Assembly (NCBI RefSeq): GCF_000226095.1
Contig: NC_016475.1
Location: 2,046,001-2,110,000 of the forward strand
Length of the DNA stretch: 64,000 bases
Origin: Thermothelomyces thermophilus ATCC 42464
Lineage: Eukaryota > Ascomycota > Sordariomycetes > Sordariales > Chaetomiaceae
Direction of reading: 5' to 3'
Part shown: in pieces, positions 44,527-55,352 of the stretch
Position numbering within the stretch: position 1 is the first letter of the stretch
How the letters are laid out: each line of letters starts with the position of its first letter
The notes under the pieces: generated by a model
Databases searched by the model: none
What the model was told of the DNA's origin: nothing
What the model saw: only the letters and a program-made list of their open reading frames with translations
Translations under genes and position numbers: made by a program

Positions 44527-47500
44527 CACTTGCCGGCGTCGCGTGCTTCATCGCCTGGGGATACGCCGTCAATTGGTTCCCCGCTCTGCGCTGGGCCGGC
44601 CACGCCTTTGTGGGCGGTGTGCTGCTCGCCGTCGCTGGCCTGCTCGCCCTCGTGCTTCTCACCTCTCGCGGCCCACGACATCGCCAGCTTCGGCAATCAC
44701 ACCGCCCCAGGGCAGCCGCTTTTCTGGCCCCCGACGCGTGGAAGACCGAAGTCGCCGCCCTGCGACGCCGCCAGGCCTACACCAAGACGCCGCTCTGCCC
44801 CGAGTATCCGAAGCTGTCGGCCGCCCTCGACGAGGTCCTCGAGTGCATCATCCGCGACTTCATCCGGTCCTGGTACTCGCACATCAGCAAAAACCCCGTG
44901 TTTACCGACGAGGTCGACAAGGCGATACGATGTGCCCTGCTCCGGGTTCGCGACCGGCTGCAGCGGCTGGACCTCGCAGAGGTGCTGACCACCCGCTTCG
45001 TCCCCATCTTGACGGCCCACTTCCGCGACTTCTACGATGCCGAGCGGTCGGTCAGGGGGCGTAAGCTGAACCGGTCCGTCACCGAGACGGAGGAGCTGGA
45101 CCTGGCCATTGCTTCCAAGTACAGGGAGGGGAAGCTACATCCGGCGGCGAGCCTGGCCTTCTCCGATACAAAGACGATCCAGCAGGACTACTTGCGACAG
45201 ACAATGTCGAAAATCCTACCCGTCGTGCTGCCGGAAAACATGCTTGCTTCGAGAGCGGTGTCGATACTCATCCGAGAGATCACCTCGTGCGCCGTCATGT
45301 TCCCAGTGATGCAGATGCTGTCCGACCCGGACACGTGGAATCAGCTGATGGAGAACTATGGGCGGGCCACGCTCCAGGACCGCTCCACCGTCCGGAGACT
45401 CCGCGCCGCCCTGGACGAGCACGCCTCTCCGGCCCCGAAGGCCGGCAAGCCCGTGGCCTTCCCTCGCCTGATGCCGGGAGACAGCGAGCGGAGATTCGAA
45501 AAGTTCATCAGGGTCATCAGGAAGGTCAATAACCTCTCGGACGCGCGGCGTTTCCGTAGCGAAGTTGCCAGCCAGCTCAAGAGAGACTCGCAGCAGGAGA
45601 ACGCGGACCATGTGTACCTGCGCCGGTTGGAGCTCGGCAAGAGGATGCTGGATCAGAGAGTGCAGCATCTGGCCGCCGGAGGCGGGCGCCGACCTCCTCT
45701 CCAGCAACCCGCAGAGCTCGCCGTGCCGAGCGAGTCTCGGCTGCAGAATGCGCCGCTGGTCGAAGTGCTACGGGACCCCTCGACGCTCTCCTACTTCATG
45801 GAATACATGGACCGGCAGCGGCTGATGCCCTTGGTGCAATTCTGGCTCGTCGTGGATGGCTTCCGCAACCCTCTCGAAGACGACGGGCCCGAAGGAGAGG
45901 AGTTGCCGCTACAGCTACCCCCGTGGACGGAATCAGACAGGCTCGACCTCGCCCAGATCGATGCCGCTTACTTGAGTAGGCCGGAGCTGAACGTCCCTGC
46001 TTCCTCGAAACTGGTCATTCAAGAGTTCCTCAGGGCCGGCAAACGGGCCACACCCGAGCAGTACTACAGGGCGCGCAGGGCCATCTTGCGAGCACAGAGC
46101 GCAGTGCTGGAGGAGATGCGCGCCAAGCATTTCCAGAACTTCAAGCAGTCCGATCTGTTCTTCAAGGCATTGGCCGCAGAAGAGGCTTCCAAGCGCACGA
46201 CCCTGGCGAACGCGAGACCAAGATCGGGCTCCTCCCTTCCGCGATCGACCACGTATGGCCCCTCCTCCAGGCCGACGCCTGTGGCTCGCCTAGGCTCGAG
46301 ATTACAGGCGGGGCCCAACAACAGACGGGCCGGATCGACGTCGGATCTCAAGGCCTTGAATACTAACGGCGGAAATGACTTTGATCCGCGGCGACCAGCA
46401 GGCGAGCCTCATTCCCCGCCTCCTCTACCTGACGCCGACGAGGAGGTGGGCGACGACACGCTGGCCGATTCCATGGCGAGCCTCGACCAGGACGTGAGCG
46501 CCGCGCAGCCGATGCTCGACACAAAGGTCGTCCAAGCCATGGAGCAGGCCCTGAATCATATCCTCGAGGAGAGCAAGCCGTCAACGGCCGAGGATCTCAG
46601 GGCGTCGCTGTTCGGAGACGACGACGCCGGAAGTAGCATCTTCTCCCCGCTGAGCGACGCGCCTAAGCAGAGGGCATCGCCCGCCCCGGCGTCAAGATCA
46701 AACAGAGGCTCGGTAGACTTGACGAGATCCAGCCGTTCTTCGCTCGATGTTCCTCGGCCTGCCGAGCAACCCAGATCGAGCCGAGGGTCTTTTGACGCCC
46801 GTCGCTCCGGCGAGCTTCCTCGGTCTGGTAGAGCCTCGCTGGACGCTGAGCGACCGGCGAAGGGCCAGGAGAAACCCAGCTTGGCTTCGCTGGGCTTGGT
46901 AAGCGCAGCTTCGCGGATTGGCGTCTTTGAAGACGATGACCTCTTCGAAGACGAGAACAGGTACCTCTCGGACGAGCCTTCTGATCTGGATGACGACGCG
47001 GACGCCGACGACGCCGATGCCGTGCACGAGGCTGCTCCGGGCGATCTTGGCCTCGCGGAAGCCATCACGGCGCTGACTAACGACATCGACAAGCTGATCG
47101 CCCAAGAAGCAGTGGTGGACTCTCTGCTGAAAAAGGCCGAGCTGACGAACAACACGGCCGAGCTGAGGGTCCTGCGCAAGTCAAAGGCGAGCTTGCAAAG
47201 AGAGATCCGGCGCAAGGAGCTACAGAGGCAGCAGTACGTCATACAAGAGAGCGACAACAGCCTCTACGGGCGATCCACCATCAAGATCAAGTCCATCCAG
47301 CTCGGCCGCGAGGACGACGGCAAGGAAGTCGCCTTCTACGTGATCGAAGTCTCGCGCAACGCCGGCGAGAGGATGCCCGCCGCGACTTGGGTCGTCACAC
47401 GTCGCTACAGCGAGTTCCTCGAGCTGCACCAGAAACTGCGCTCGCGGTATCCATCCGTCCGCAACCTCGACTTCCCCCGCCGTCGCGTCGTCATGAAGCT

Positions 47501-48568
47501 ACAGAACGAGTTCCTCCAGAAGCGCCGCGTCGCGCTCGAGAAGTACCTCAGCGAGCTGCTCCTGCTTCCCGAAGTCTGTCGGAGCCGCGAACTACGCGCC
47601 TTCCTCTCGCAGAGCGTCATTCACCCCGCCCAGGGCGGCGCCTCCGACCAGAACGACGCGGCCAACAGCAGCAGCAGCAGCAAGAAGGACATGATCACGC
47701 GCATCTACGACTCGGTCGCCGACGGCATGGAGGACATCCTCGGAAGCATCCCCGTCCTGGACCAGCTCTCCCTGGCCGGGCAGAGCCTGATCGCCGCCGC
47801 CGCCGGCCAGCTCGGCAACGTCCCGCTGGCCGCGCTTGCCGAGGGGGACGCCGCCGCCGCGTCGGCGGAGGGCGGCGTCATGATGAACGCGGCCGAGGCC
47901 GAGGCGGAGCTGAACGCGTTCGAGGAGAGCAAGGGCCAGGGGGAGGCGGAGCCGTTCGTCAAGCCCATCTGCGACATCTTCCTCGAGATCTTCGAGCTCA
48001 ACCGGGGCAACAACTGGCTGCGCGGCCGCGCCGTCGTCGTCGTGCTGCACCAGCTGCTGGGGGGCACCATCGAGCGCAAGCTGCGCGAGAACGTGCGGCT
48101 GCTGCTGGTCCGCGAGGACGCGCTGCTGAGGTACGTCGGCCTGCTGAGGGACGCGCTCTGGCCCGGGGGGGGGCCCAACGACGACGGGTCGGCGAGGACA
48201 AACAAGGCGCCCAGGACCAGGACCGAGGCGGAGAAGGCGAGGACGCGGAGCGAGGCCGGCTTGATGCTGGCCACCCTGGTGCCGGACCTCGTGGGGAGCG
48301 TGGTCGGCCGGGTGAACGCGCAGGCCGCGAGTCGGCGGGTGTTTGCGGCTTTCAACAACGCAAGATTAAAGTACGTTCTCTGCCCCCCCCCCCCCCAAAT
48401 TCCTTTTTTTTTTTTTTTTACGTTTCACACTCTCTTTGGTGGCCCAATGGTGGATGTGATTGCCTGTTTTGCACCTGAAGGCTGACAGTGGACGTTTTTT
48501 TTTTTTTTAGTGCCCACCTTGCGTTTACGCTGTTGGACGAGATTGTCGATGTCTTGTTTGGGGAATGA
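44502..48568 (+). CDS. mdm1: PXA-RGS-PX-nexin C sorting nexin, Mdm1 family (1308 aa)
   Basis: Two exons: 44502-48370 and 48511-48568. The donor is GTACGT and the acceptor TTTTTTTAG; the second exon encodes AHLAFTLLDEIVDVLFGE. Two hydrophobic segments at about 8-55 (IALAGVACFIAWGYAVNW; GGVLLAVAGLLALVLL) anchor it in the ER. A PXA domain follows (about 91-280; CPEYPKLSAALDEVLECII). The RGS domain is at about 418-556 (LRDPSTLSYFMEYMDRQR, VQFWLVVDGF). A disordered Ser/Arg/Asp-rich region lies at about 570-830 and a helical pair at about 860-900. The PX domain is at about 924-1040 (VVTRRYSEFLELHQKLR, LDFPRRR) and nexin C at about 1154-1280 (PICDIFLEIFEL). Mdm1 tethers ER to vacuole or lipid droplets in yeast (human SNX13/14/25). 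The ATG was chosen because it directly precedes the first hydrophobic segment. Confidence 0.95.
48371..48510 (+). other. MDM1 intron with C16 and long T runs
   Basis: A 140-nt intron containing an approximately 16-base C run (about 48383-48396), a T run of about 16, and a second T run directly before the AG acceptor. It will be hard to sequence and may vary in length. Confidence 0.7.
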
Positions 48569-49726
48569 ATTACGACTTGCATTGCCATGGCGTTGTGCTT
48601 TTCCTTTCAGTCATTATTTGATGGGCCATTAGGAGGATCGTTTGTCTTCCGGGGTTGTTGGGTCTGTCTGGTAACTTGCATGGCGGGCGCCGGGATGGGC
48701 TTCGATGTCCAAGAGATGGGGGGATTCTAGCTGGTGTCATATAATTAGTGCGACGCTTTGGAGGTCCTGTCCCTAAGATCATCATCCCTTTCCAGAGGGA
48801 TGATGCATGTTACAGTGATAATTTTGTAGTAATGGTTGTAGCAAGCTCTCGTTTGAAAACAGAGTACGGGTTTGAAAGAGTAGACAGCGTTCTCTCAAGC
48901 GGTTGAGCTCATCTTTTGCAAGGCTATGTTTCCTGCACACTTCCACCGCAGCTAATGCAAGGCAGCCCTGCGATGTGGGTCGCGATGTATGTACGGATCC
49001 GTAGTCCGTACGTCCGTACATTCAAGGCGGAGCCCGTCACATGTGGTCGCTCTTCTCGGTCAGTAAAAAAGTTGGCTTGCAGTTTACGGATCCGTAATGC
49101 GGGATAGAATATATTCATTCATAGGTCTCCTTTTATTATCTGAGAGATTGGACTCAGGTGAGTCGGGATTTTCCACACCCGATATATCAGTTGGACTGTA
49201 GGAAGAAACTCGAATAAATGGGATGAAGAGAGCAGAGCGCGGTTTGCTTGGGCATCATCAGAAACAGGGTCATACAAAGCTCTCGTGCTGCCGCCAGCAG
49301 TGGGGCTCCCGTTCTTGGGTTCTCCACACGGAGACGCTTACATGTGGGGTCTTCTTCCTCCTCTGGGCAGCAGCCTTCGCTTGCCAGTTTTCTTCCCATT
49401 CTCCATCGCCAAAACATCGCGTTCCATCACAACAACTTGGCCCCAAGTATCCGTGCTGCAGCTGCGCCCTCCCCCTCCTCATACCTTCTCCATCGGTCGG
49501 ACTATCTGGGAGTTCTGCGCAGCTTGTGTCCGCACGGAAGTCGCTGCACGCTCAGTTCTTGAGCCGCTAGCCGCAAGGCTCGCTTTGGTCCAAAGCTCCC
49601 AGGTTTCCAGGTTCCGCTCTTCAACCCCACCCTCGCTGCCTTCCCGACTCCTAATCCCCACGTCTTCTTCGCGTGTTTCCCATTCAACCTGCCAACCCAC
49701 ACCATCGCCGCTCCATCAAGAACACA
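48569..49726. other. Intergenic region; leader of the SR-protein gene
   Basis: About 1.2 kb without a supported gene. Two perfect palindromes share the core TACGGATCCGTA (48992-49003; 49084-49097). The right end is C/T-rich (about 49440-49726) and is probably the promoter and 5' leader of the SR gene. Confidence 0.5.
48992..49097. repeat. Two copies of the TACGGATCCGTA palindrome
   Basis: Copies at 48992-49003 and, extended to 14 bp, at 49084-49097. A third copy in the window is at 6877-6888. Confidence 0.85.
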
Positions 49727-51496
49727 ATGACAGAGGTGTCGTCAACCCGCCTCTACCTGGGCAACCTGCCCCGGCATGGTAAGTTTTTGTTATCGCCTTT
49801 CCGACTACCAACGGCAAAGGCTGCTCCCCGGCGAGACCCCCAATCGGCGGCGGGCAACAAACGACTGTTCGATACTGACGGCCTCCCAGCTACCAAGGCC
49901 GACGTCGAGGCGCATTTCGCCACGCACGGCACTGGCGAGATTACGGAGATCAAGCTTATGAACGGTTTTGGCTTTATCGAATACAAAGATGCCATGGATG
50001 CCAGGGATGTTGTTCCAGGTGAGCCACCTCTGCCGAGTCCTCCTCCCACCCATCCGCCGCCGGCCGTCTTCGCTAACTCAAGCGCGCCTCCCGCTAGCCT
50101 TCCGTACGTTCGATGTTCCACTCCGCTTTGGAGACCCTGGTTACCGTGAACCCCGCTTTCCTGGCTAACGGCGATTGCTCAAGACGGATCCGACTTCATG
50201 GGAGAACGCCTTACCGTCCAGTTCGCACGCGGCTCCCGCCATCGCGAACACGGGCATGACCGTAACAGTGCCCCCCGGCCGCGCCGCACTCCCCATCGCA
50301 TGCAAATCACGGGACTTCCCAATGATACCAGCTGGCAGGTCTGTTCAAGCTCTTCCCATCTCGTTTTTCCGCGGACTAGTCTGGATGCACCCCCTTGAAG
50401 CCCTGGAACCGGCCAAACCCTTGGTCTCTCCCCGGGGACTAACCCGTCCTTCTCCCGGTTTGGTTTATCGGTCTGGACTTTGCCTCCTCATCTCCCTACT
50501 GGAATAGTGCTGTGGTGGCCGCCTTTTTCCGGTCGGCAGGCTTTTCAGAGGCTACCATCTCTCCGCTCTTTGGCGCTCAGCACTCTCCCACATCCCGTCA
50601 TTCTTTCCTGGTTCTCTTGGCTGTGGCTTCGGGCTCGTTGGAGGGGCGCTTCCCAGCCGGCAGTCGTCCTCCCCCGACCTGTTCCCTCTGCCGCCGTTGT
50701 CTGGCACTCGTGGCTTCACTGGACTTGACTGGCTCATGGGACCGCCAACCTCGACTCCGGGATCTCAACTTACATGGACTCTGGCTCTAGGACCTGAAAG
50801 ACTTTGCTCGCCAGTCCGGCGCTGACGTTGTCTACTCCGAGACCAACCGCAATGGTGGCACCGAAGGGTGCGTTTTGGACCCGTGGCATCCGTCAGGCCA
50901 ACAAGTGCTGACCATCGCGCAGCTTTGTGGAGTTTGAGACCGCTGCCGACCTCAGGACCGCGGTCGAGAAGCTGGACGGCCGCGAGTTCAAGAACGTTCG
51001 CGTGACCTGCATTGCCGCCGTATGCCTGCTTGCCCCGTGTCCCCATCCTTGTCGGCTAATCCTAACGCAGACTCAGCCTGATTACCCTAGGGGAGACAGA
51101 GGTCGATCACGCTCTCCGCGCCGTTATCTGCCTCCTCCTCCCGTGGATGACTACGACCGCCGCGGCCCGCCGCGTGGCTATAGCCCGCGCCGGGATGGTT
51201 ATCGCGAGCCTACATACCGTGAGCGAACCCCTCCCCCTCGTCGGGACTATTATGATGACAGGAGGGGAGGCTATCGTTCGCCTCCGCGTCGCGGACCGCC
51301 GATTGACGACTACCCGCGCGGCCGCTACGACGATCCCTACCGCGGCGGACCTCGTGACTACCCTCCGCCCGATCCGTACATGAACGGCCGGGGCTACCAC
51401 GATCGTCGAGGCCCCCCGCCGCCCGATTTCCCGCCGCGCGACCCGTACGCGAGAGATCCCTACCCGCCTCCCCGGGATTACGAGCGGCGTTACTAG
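49727..51496 (+). CDS. srp2: SR-type splicing factor, two RRMs plus RS/RGG-like tail (313 aa; Srp2-like)
   Basis: Seven exons: 49727-49778, 49890-50018, 50098-50103 (6 nt), 50184-50338, 50791-50867, 50923-51019 and 51071-51496. All have GT/AG and the frame closes. RRM1 has RNP2 RLYLGNLP and RNP1 NGFGFIEY, with DARDVVPAFHGSDFMGERL. RRM2 is the SR-type pseudo-RRM with the invariant SWQDLKD, then VVYSETNRNGGTEGFVEF. The tail is rich in Arg, Asp, Tyr and Pro, with RGRSRSPRR and many RR/RGG-like steps. This architecture matches fission yeast Srp2 and SRSF1/4/5/6-type proteins, which bind exonic enhancers in the nucleus and help splice-site choice and mRNA export. The gene is unusually split: a 6-nt exon in RRM1 and a 452-nt intron inside SWQ|DLKD. 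Confidence 0.92.
50098..50103 (+). other. 6-nt micro-exon of the SR-protein gene
   Basis: The sequence CCTTCC is bounded by GCTAG upstream and GTACGT downstream. Both flanking introns (79 and 80 nt) have a GCTAAC branch site. Inclusion gives VVP-AFH-GSDF; skipping gives VVP-D-GSDF and also stays in frame. Confidence 0.78.
50339..50790 (+). other. 452-nt intron of the SR-protein gene
   Basis: It starts GTCTGT, ends TCTAG and is about six times longer than the other introns here. It lies between SWQ and DLKD of RRM2 and is C/T-rich with several open stretches. Intron retention or a poison exon is possible; none is proven. Confidence 0.65.
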
Positions 51497-52311
51497 GATT
51501 GTAAATTGGTTGTTTCCCTATAGGGCGAATATCCCTCTGACAAAATGCTTTGGGTCACAGTTGAAAGGATCATCCTTCTTTTTTTCTCCTTTTTCTTTCC
51601 ATACCTCTCATTCCCTTTCTTTCAGAAGTGGAGAGGAGCTGTGATGCTGTTGGTTTCCTCTTTCGTAGTCTCTATCGGTTTCACGATGATCGGAACCATC
51701 ATGACGGAGGTGCCTCTTTTTCTTTTTTGTTTTTTTTTCCGGGTTCTTTTCTCTTGTCGGTCATACTCAAACACGGGCAGGGCAATGGTCCGTCGGGTGT
51801 CTTTGTGGTTTCTGGCCGCTGCTGGCTATGTCACCGGCCCATGGTGCTGTCGTCTGCGGTCTTCTTTTTCGCCGTTCTGCCACCTATGGTTTCCTGTCTC
51901 CGCTGCCTTGGTTCTGTCGCAGTTTAGCCGGCGCTGGGGCTAGGGGTGTGTGCGGGGTTGGGAATTATGATGTACGATGCCGACGAGAGCAGGTTGTGCC
52001 CTAGCCTAATGCTTCTCTATGATGTACGATTATCTCACTACCTGCTTCTCGCTTGATGAGCTTGCTGTCAACCTGACGATGGTCTTGGCACACTGATTGT
52101 GCACCGACAACTACATTGGCCGTCTCTCATTAGAACATTGGGAATCCTTTGCACGAAACACCTAAACAAGCACGACAGATTAAAGAGGCACAAGTAGCTT
52201 GCTTCAAGGACCTGGGTATGAATGATGCGCCTCCACTCAGAAAAGTACCATACAAGAACCGGGAACCAATGGGACAAAACAAAACAAAAAAGGTTCGCCT
52301 CAAGCTCTTCT
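51497..52311. other. Convergent spacer
   Basis: 815 bases between convergent 3' ends, T-rich at about 51550-51760 (probably the SR gene's 3' UTR). No gene is supported. Confidence 0.5.
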
Positions 52312-54674
52312 TCACCTGGCCTTTCGCCGAACCTTGAACGTCTTGAGCGGGTCCTTTTTCCCGCCAACCTTGAACGACCTGCCCTTGGGCTTGCCCTTTC
52401 GGTGCCTCCTGTCCTTCCCGTCTAGCTTCTTGAGCGGCACGAAGCCGATCTGCTCCGACGCCAACGCCTTCTTCCCTTCCTTCGGGAGCAGGTAGTCTGG
52501 GACGTGCTTGAGATGTGGCTGCTGCCGTGTGGCATGGCCCAGTTCCCCGTCGTGCCTCAGGTGGGCGAGCTCGGTCGGGTTCTCCTCGAAGTAGCTGACG
52601 CACGGAAAATAAAACAGTTGTTAGCTTGGTTTGGGCGCAAAGCAACGCTGGCATGCCTGCTGAGTCGCGCGTGCGGGAAGACATTTCTGTGGAGCCACTC
52701 ACCGCTTCAACGCCTCGCTCCTCAGGAGCTCTTGCCGTAGTTCCTTCGTCCTCGCCTCCCGGATCGCCACCTTTGTGACGGCGCGCAGTGCTGTTCCCGG
52801 AGGCTATTGTATTAGAACGCGGCTTCCAGAGGAGATGGAGGGAGAAAAAGAGGAAGAGAAAGAGGCGTGTGTGAGGGGAAGACGCACCATCGTTCATGCG
52901 GTATCTGAAGGCCTCCATCTGCGACTTGTTGAAGTTGTACGGCTCCAGTTTCCGGTTGAGCTTCGCCTGTTGGCGCATGACCTTAGCCAGGACCTTTTCG
53001 TCCTTCTCGGTGCTCTTGATGGTGGTTGGCTTGTGCTTGCCATGAAGTTCCTTGGGAACGACGAAGGAGAGCGCGATACCGGCGCGCCCTGCCCTGGCGG
53101 TGCGTCCTATCCTGTGGGTGTAGGACGAAGCCGATGTGGGCATATCGAAGTTGAGCACTGCAGCAACGTTCTTGAAGTCGATGCCTAAGGGTCTGGTCAG
53201 CGGAGGAAGGAAAGAAAGGCGTTTGATGGATCGCCTGGAAGGCATATACCTCGAGACACGCCGTATTCTTCGTCCTTTTTATACCGCCGCTTCTTCTTTG
53301 GTTGCTCTGCGCCCTCGTCCTTCTTCTCCGCCTCGTCATTGGAATTCGACTTCTGCTTCTGCTTCTTCTTCTTCTTTTCTTCTTCCGCATCCGCAGCCTC
53401 GTCTCCAAACAGCTCGCTCTTCTCGTCCGAGGCGATAATGATGTCGTATATCCCCTACAAACAATGTTAGCTTCTGATGGCGCGGACCGCCAAGTGGGCC
53501 GTAGTCGGTCCAGCCGTACGCACCCGGTTGAATTCCTCGATGATCTTGATCCGAGTATTGATCGGCAGCTCCGAGTTGAGGACGCAGCTCCTGATGCTAA
53601 ACTGCTCAAAGAAGAGCTTCAACCGGTACGAGCGATCAATGTCGGCGACAAAGATGAGACAGGGGCCCTTGATGAGCTGGAGCTTGAAGATGAGGTACGA
53701 GATCAGCCACTTGTCTTCCTCCGAGCACTTGACGTAGAACTGTGTCAGCTTCTCGTCCTCGGCTCCGAACTCCTCGTGCAGATCCAGCACGGTCGGGTTG
53801 CGGCAGAAGATGCCCTTGAGCGCGTCCAGCTCGGCGGACAGGGTGGCGCTCATCATGATGGTCTGGACGCCCTTGGGCAGCGAGCGCGAGATGTTCTCCA
53901 TGTCCTCGTCGTAGCCGTACGACAGTACCAGGTCGGCCTCGTCAAGGACGAGGTGCTGCAGCTTCGCGAGGGAGAGGGCGGACGAGCTGACGCTGTGCCA
54001 GGCGCGGGCGGGGGTGGAGACGACCACGTCTGGGACGTTGGCGAGGAGCGAGCGCTGGACGGCGTCGGACACATTCTCGGTCAGCCTGGCGGCGTGGATG
54101 TCCTTGGCGCAGAAGGCCGAGAACTGCTCGATGGCCTTGAAGACCTGGTCGGCGAGCTCGCGGGTGGGGACGAGGATGAGCGCGGCGGTGAAGGGGGTGG
54201 GATCGACCTGCGGGACGGGGAGTTAGGGAACGGGCCGGGCGTCACATCGTCGCGCGTTGTTTTCGAATCGCCAATGGAAGAAAGAGGAAAAGGGGACGAA
54301 GGGAAGGAGGAGAAGAGGAGGGGAGCGCAGGGTGGAGATTCACGTACGGCTTTGCGCTTCAAGATGGTGGAAAGAACGGGGAGCACGTAGGCTGCCGTCT
54401 TCCCGGAACCCGTCTTGGCTTTGCACAGCACATCTTGTCCTTTCAGGGCGAGCGGAATGGCCTTGCGCTGGACGAGGGTGGGCTTTTCGAAGTTCTGCTT
54501 TGCAATGGCCTGCACCAGACGCGGGTCGAGGCCAAGTTCGGCGAACGAGGGTTCCGTTTCGGCTGCTTGTTTCTCGGGTTGGCTAGGCTTGCTTTCCGTC
54601 TTGGGCTCGGTCTCGGTTTCGGGCTCGGGCGCGGCCGCCACGGGCTCATCGTTCTTGTCCAGTTTCCGCTTCAT
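52312..54674 (-). CDS. dbp9: DEAD-box RNA helicase Dbp9 (627 aa)
   Basis: Six exons: 54674-54348, 54207-53524, 53454-53250, 53184-52888, 52790-52703 and 52594-52312, all GT/AG and in frame. An acidic N-terminus precedes the Q-motif region [19 protein letters not shown] and KPTLVQ. Then come motif [14 protein letters not shown], motif [15 protein letters not shown], motif III SATLS, motif IV-V including IIIASDEK and SRGIDF, and motif [23 protein letters not shown] and the C-terminal [20 protein letters not shown] with [15 protein letters not shown] are distinctive of Dbp9, a nucleolar ATPase for early 60S assembly. A Lys/Glu-rich insert (about residues 350-400) sits between motifs IV and V, as in other filamentous-fungal Dbp9. 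AAAAATTT at 54771 upstream is RRPE-like. Confidence 0.95.
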
Positions 54675-55352
54675 GGCGTTGCACGTAGGGTATGTGTGTT
54701 AATTGGATCCCGGCACCAATTTCTATGTAGGGGACCCGATCCAGCCAGAGGGGTGCCAACAACTTGGGGGAAAAATTTGGGAAACCAGCTTCTTGCCAGC
54801 CGCGATAAGATATGAATGCCCCACTCTCGGCGGTAGTATATACCCCGCTTGCTCCATGAGCTTATTCTATCCCTGCAGCATTTAATTCTCTCCAAGCTCT
54901 CTTTCTCCTACTCATCCTCTCTCCCTCTCTCTCTCTCACGCAAACACACACACAGCCCTCTCTCCTTTCCTTCTCCGCCGACCCAAAGCAGCGCGAGTGC
55001 AAGGCTTCGATGCCGCTCAGCGGGTAGATGATTGGATCTATTGGATCTTTGTCAAACGCAGTTGGAAGACTCAAACAACAGAAGGAGGCTTTGCAGTGGT
55101 GGCTTCGAAGGTTCAACAAAGTGCCTTGTAGACTACCCAAGAAAGTAAGAGCACTATATATAGACAATGGAAATGGCCAATGCGTTTAGCGAGCGTCCCT
55201 CGCCGTGTGGTTAGCTCGTGGCTAGTGCCTTAGGACCTCATACACTTCTGACAATCTTTCATGATTAATGCTTTTCTATCAAGTTGTCGTTCAGTCGTAC
55301 GACTGATCCGAGATAAACCGCTCGTCTAGATCCTCATTTATTTTTTTTCTTC
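54675..55352. other. DBP9 promoter / GST 3' flank
   Basis: 678 bases. An RRPE-like GGAAAAATTTGG lies at about 54769-54780, and (CT)n(CA)n tracts at about 54919-54953. No gene was seen. Confidence 0.5.

Noticed and set aside
47387-48478. 363-aa Arg/Pro-rich frame on the plus strand
   Set aside because: A +1-type shadow of the MDM1 PX and nexin C exons.
50098-50173. An exon extending from 50098 to the stop near 50173 (AFRTFDVPLRF...) as the end of a short SR protein
   Set aside because: It would end the protein inside RRM1, whereas splicing after CCTTCC at a perfect GTACGT restores the conserved GSDFMGERL; it could exist only as an unproductive isoform.
53302-54390. 362-aa open frame on the plus strand
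   Set aside because: Antisense across DBP9 exons and introns, with Leu/Glu/Gly-rich translation.
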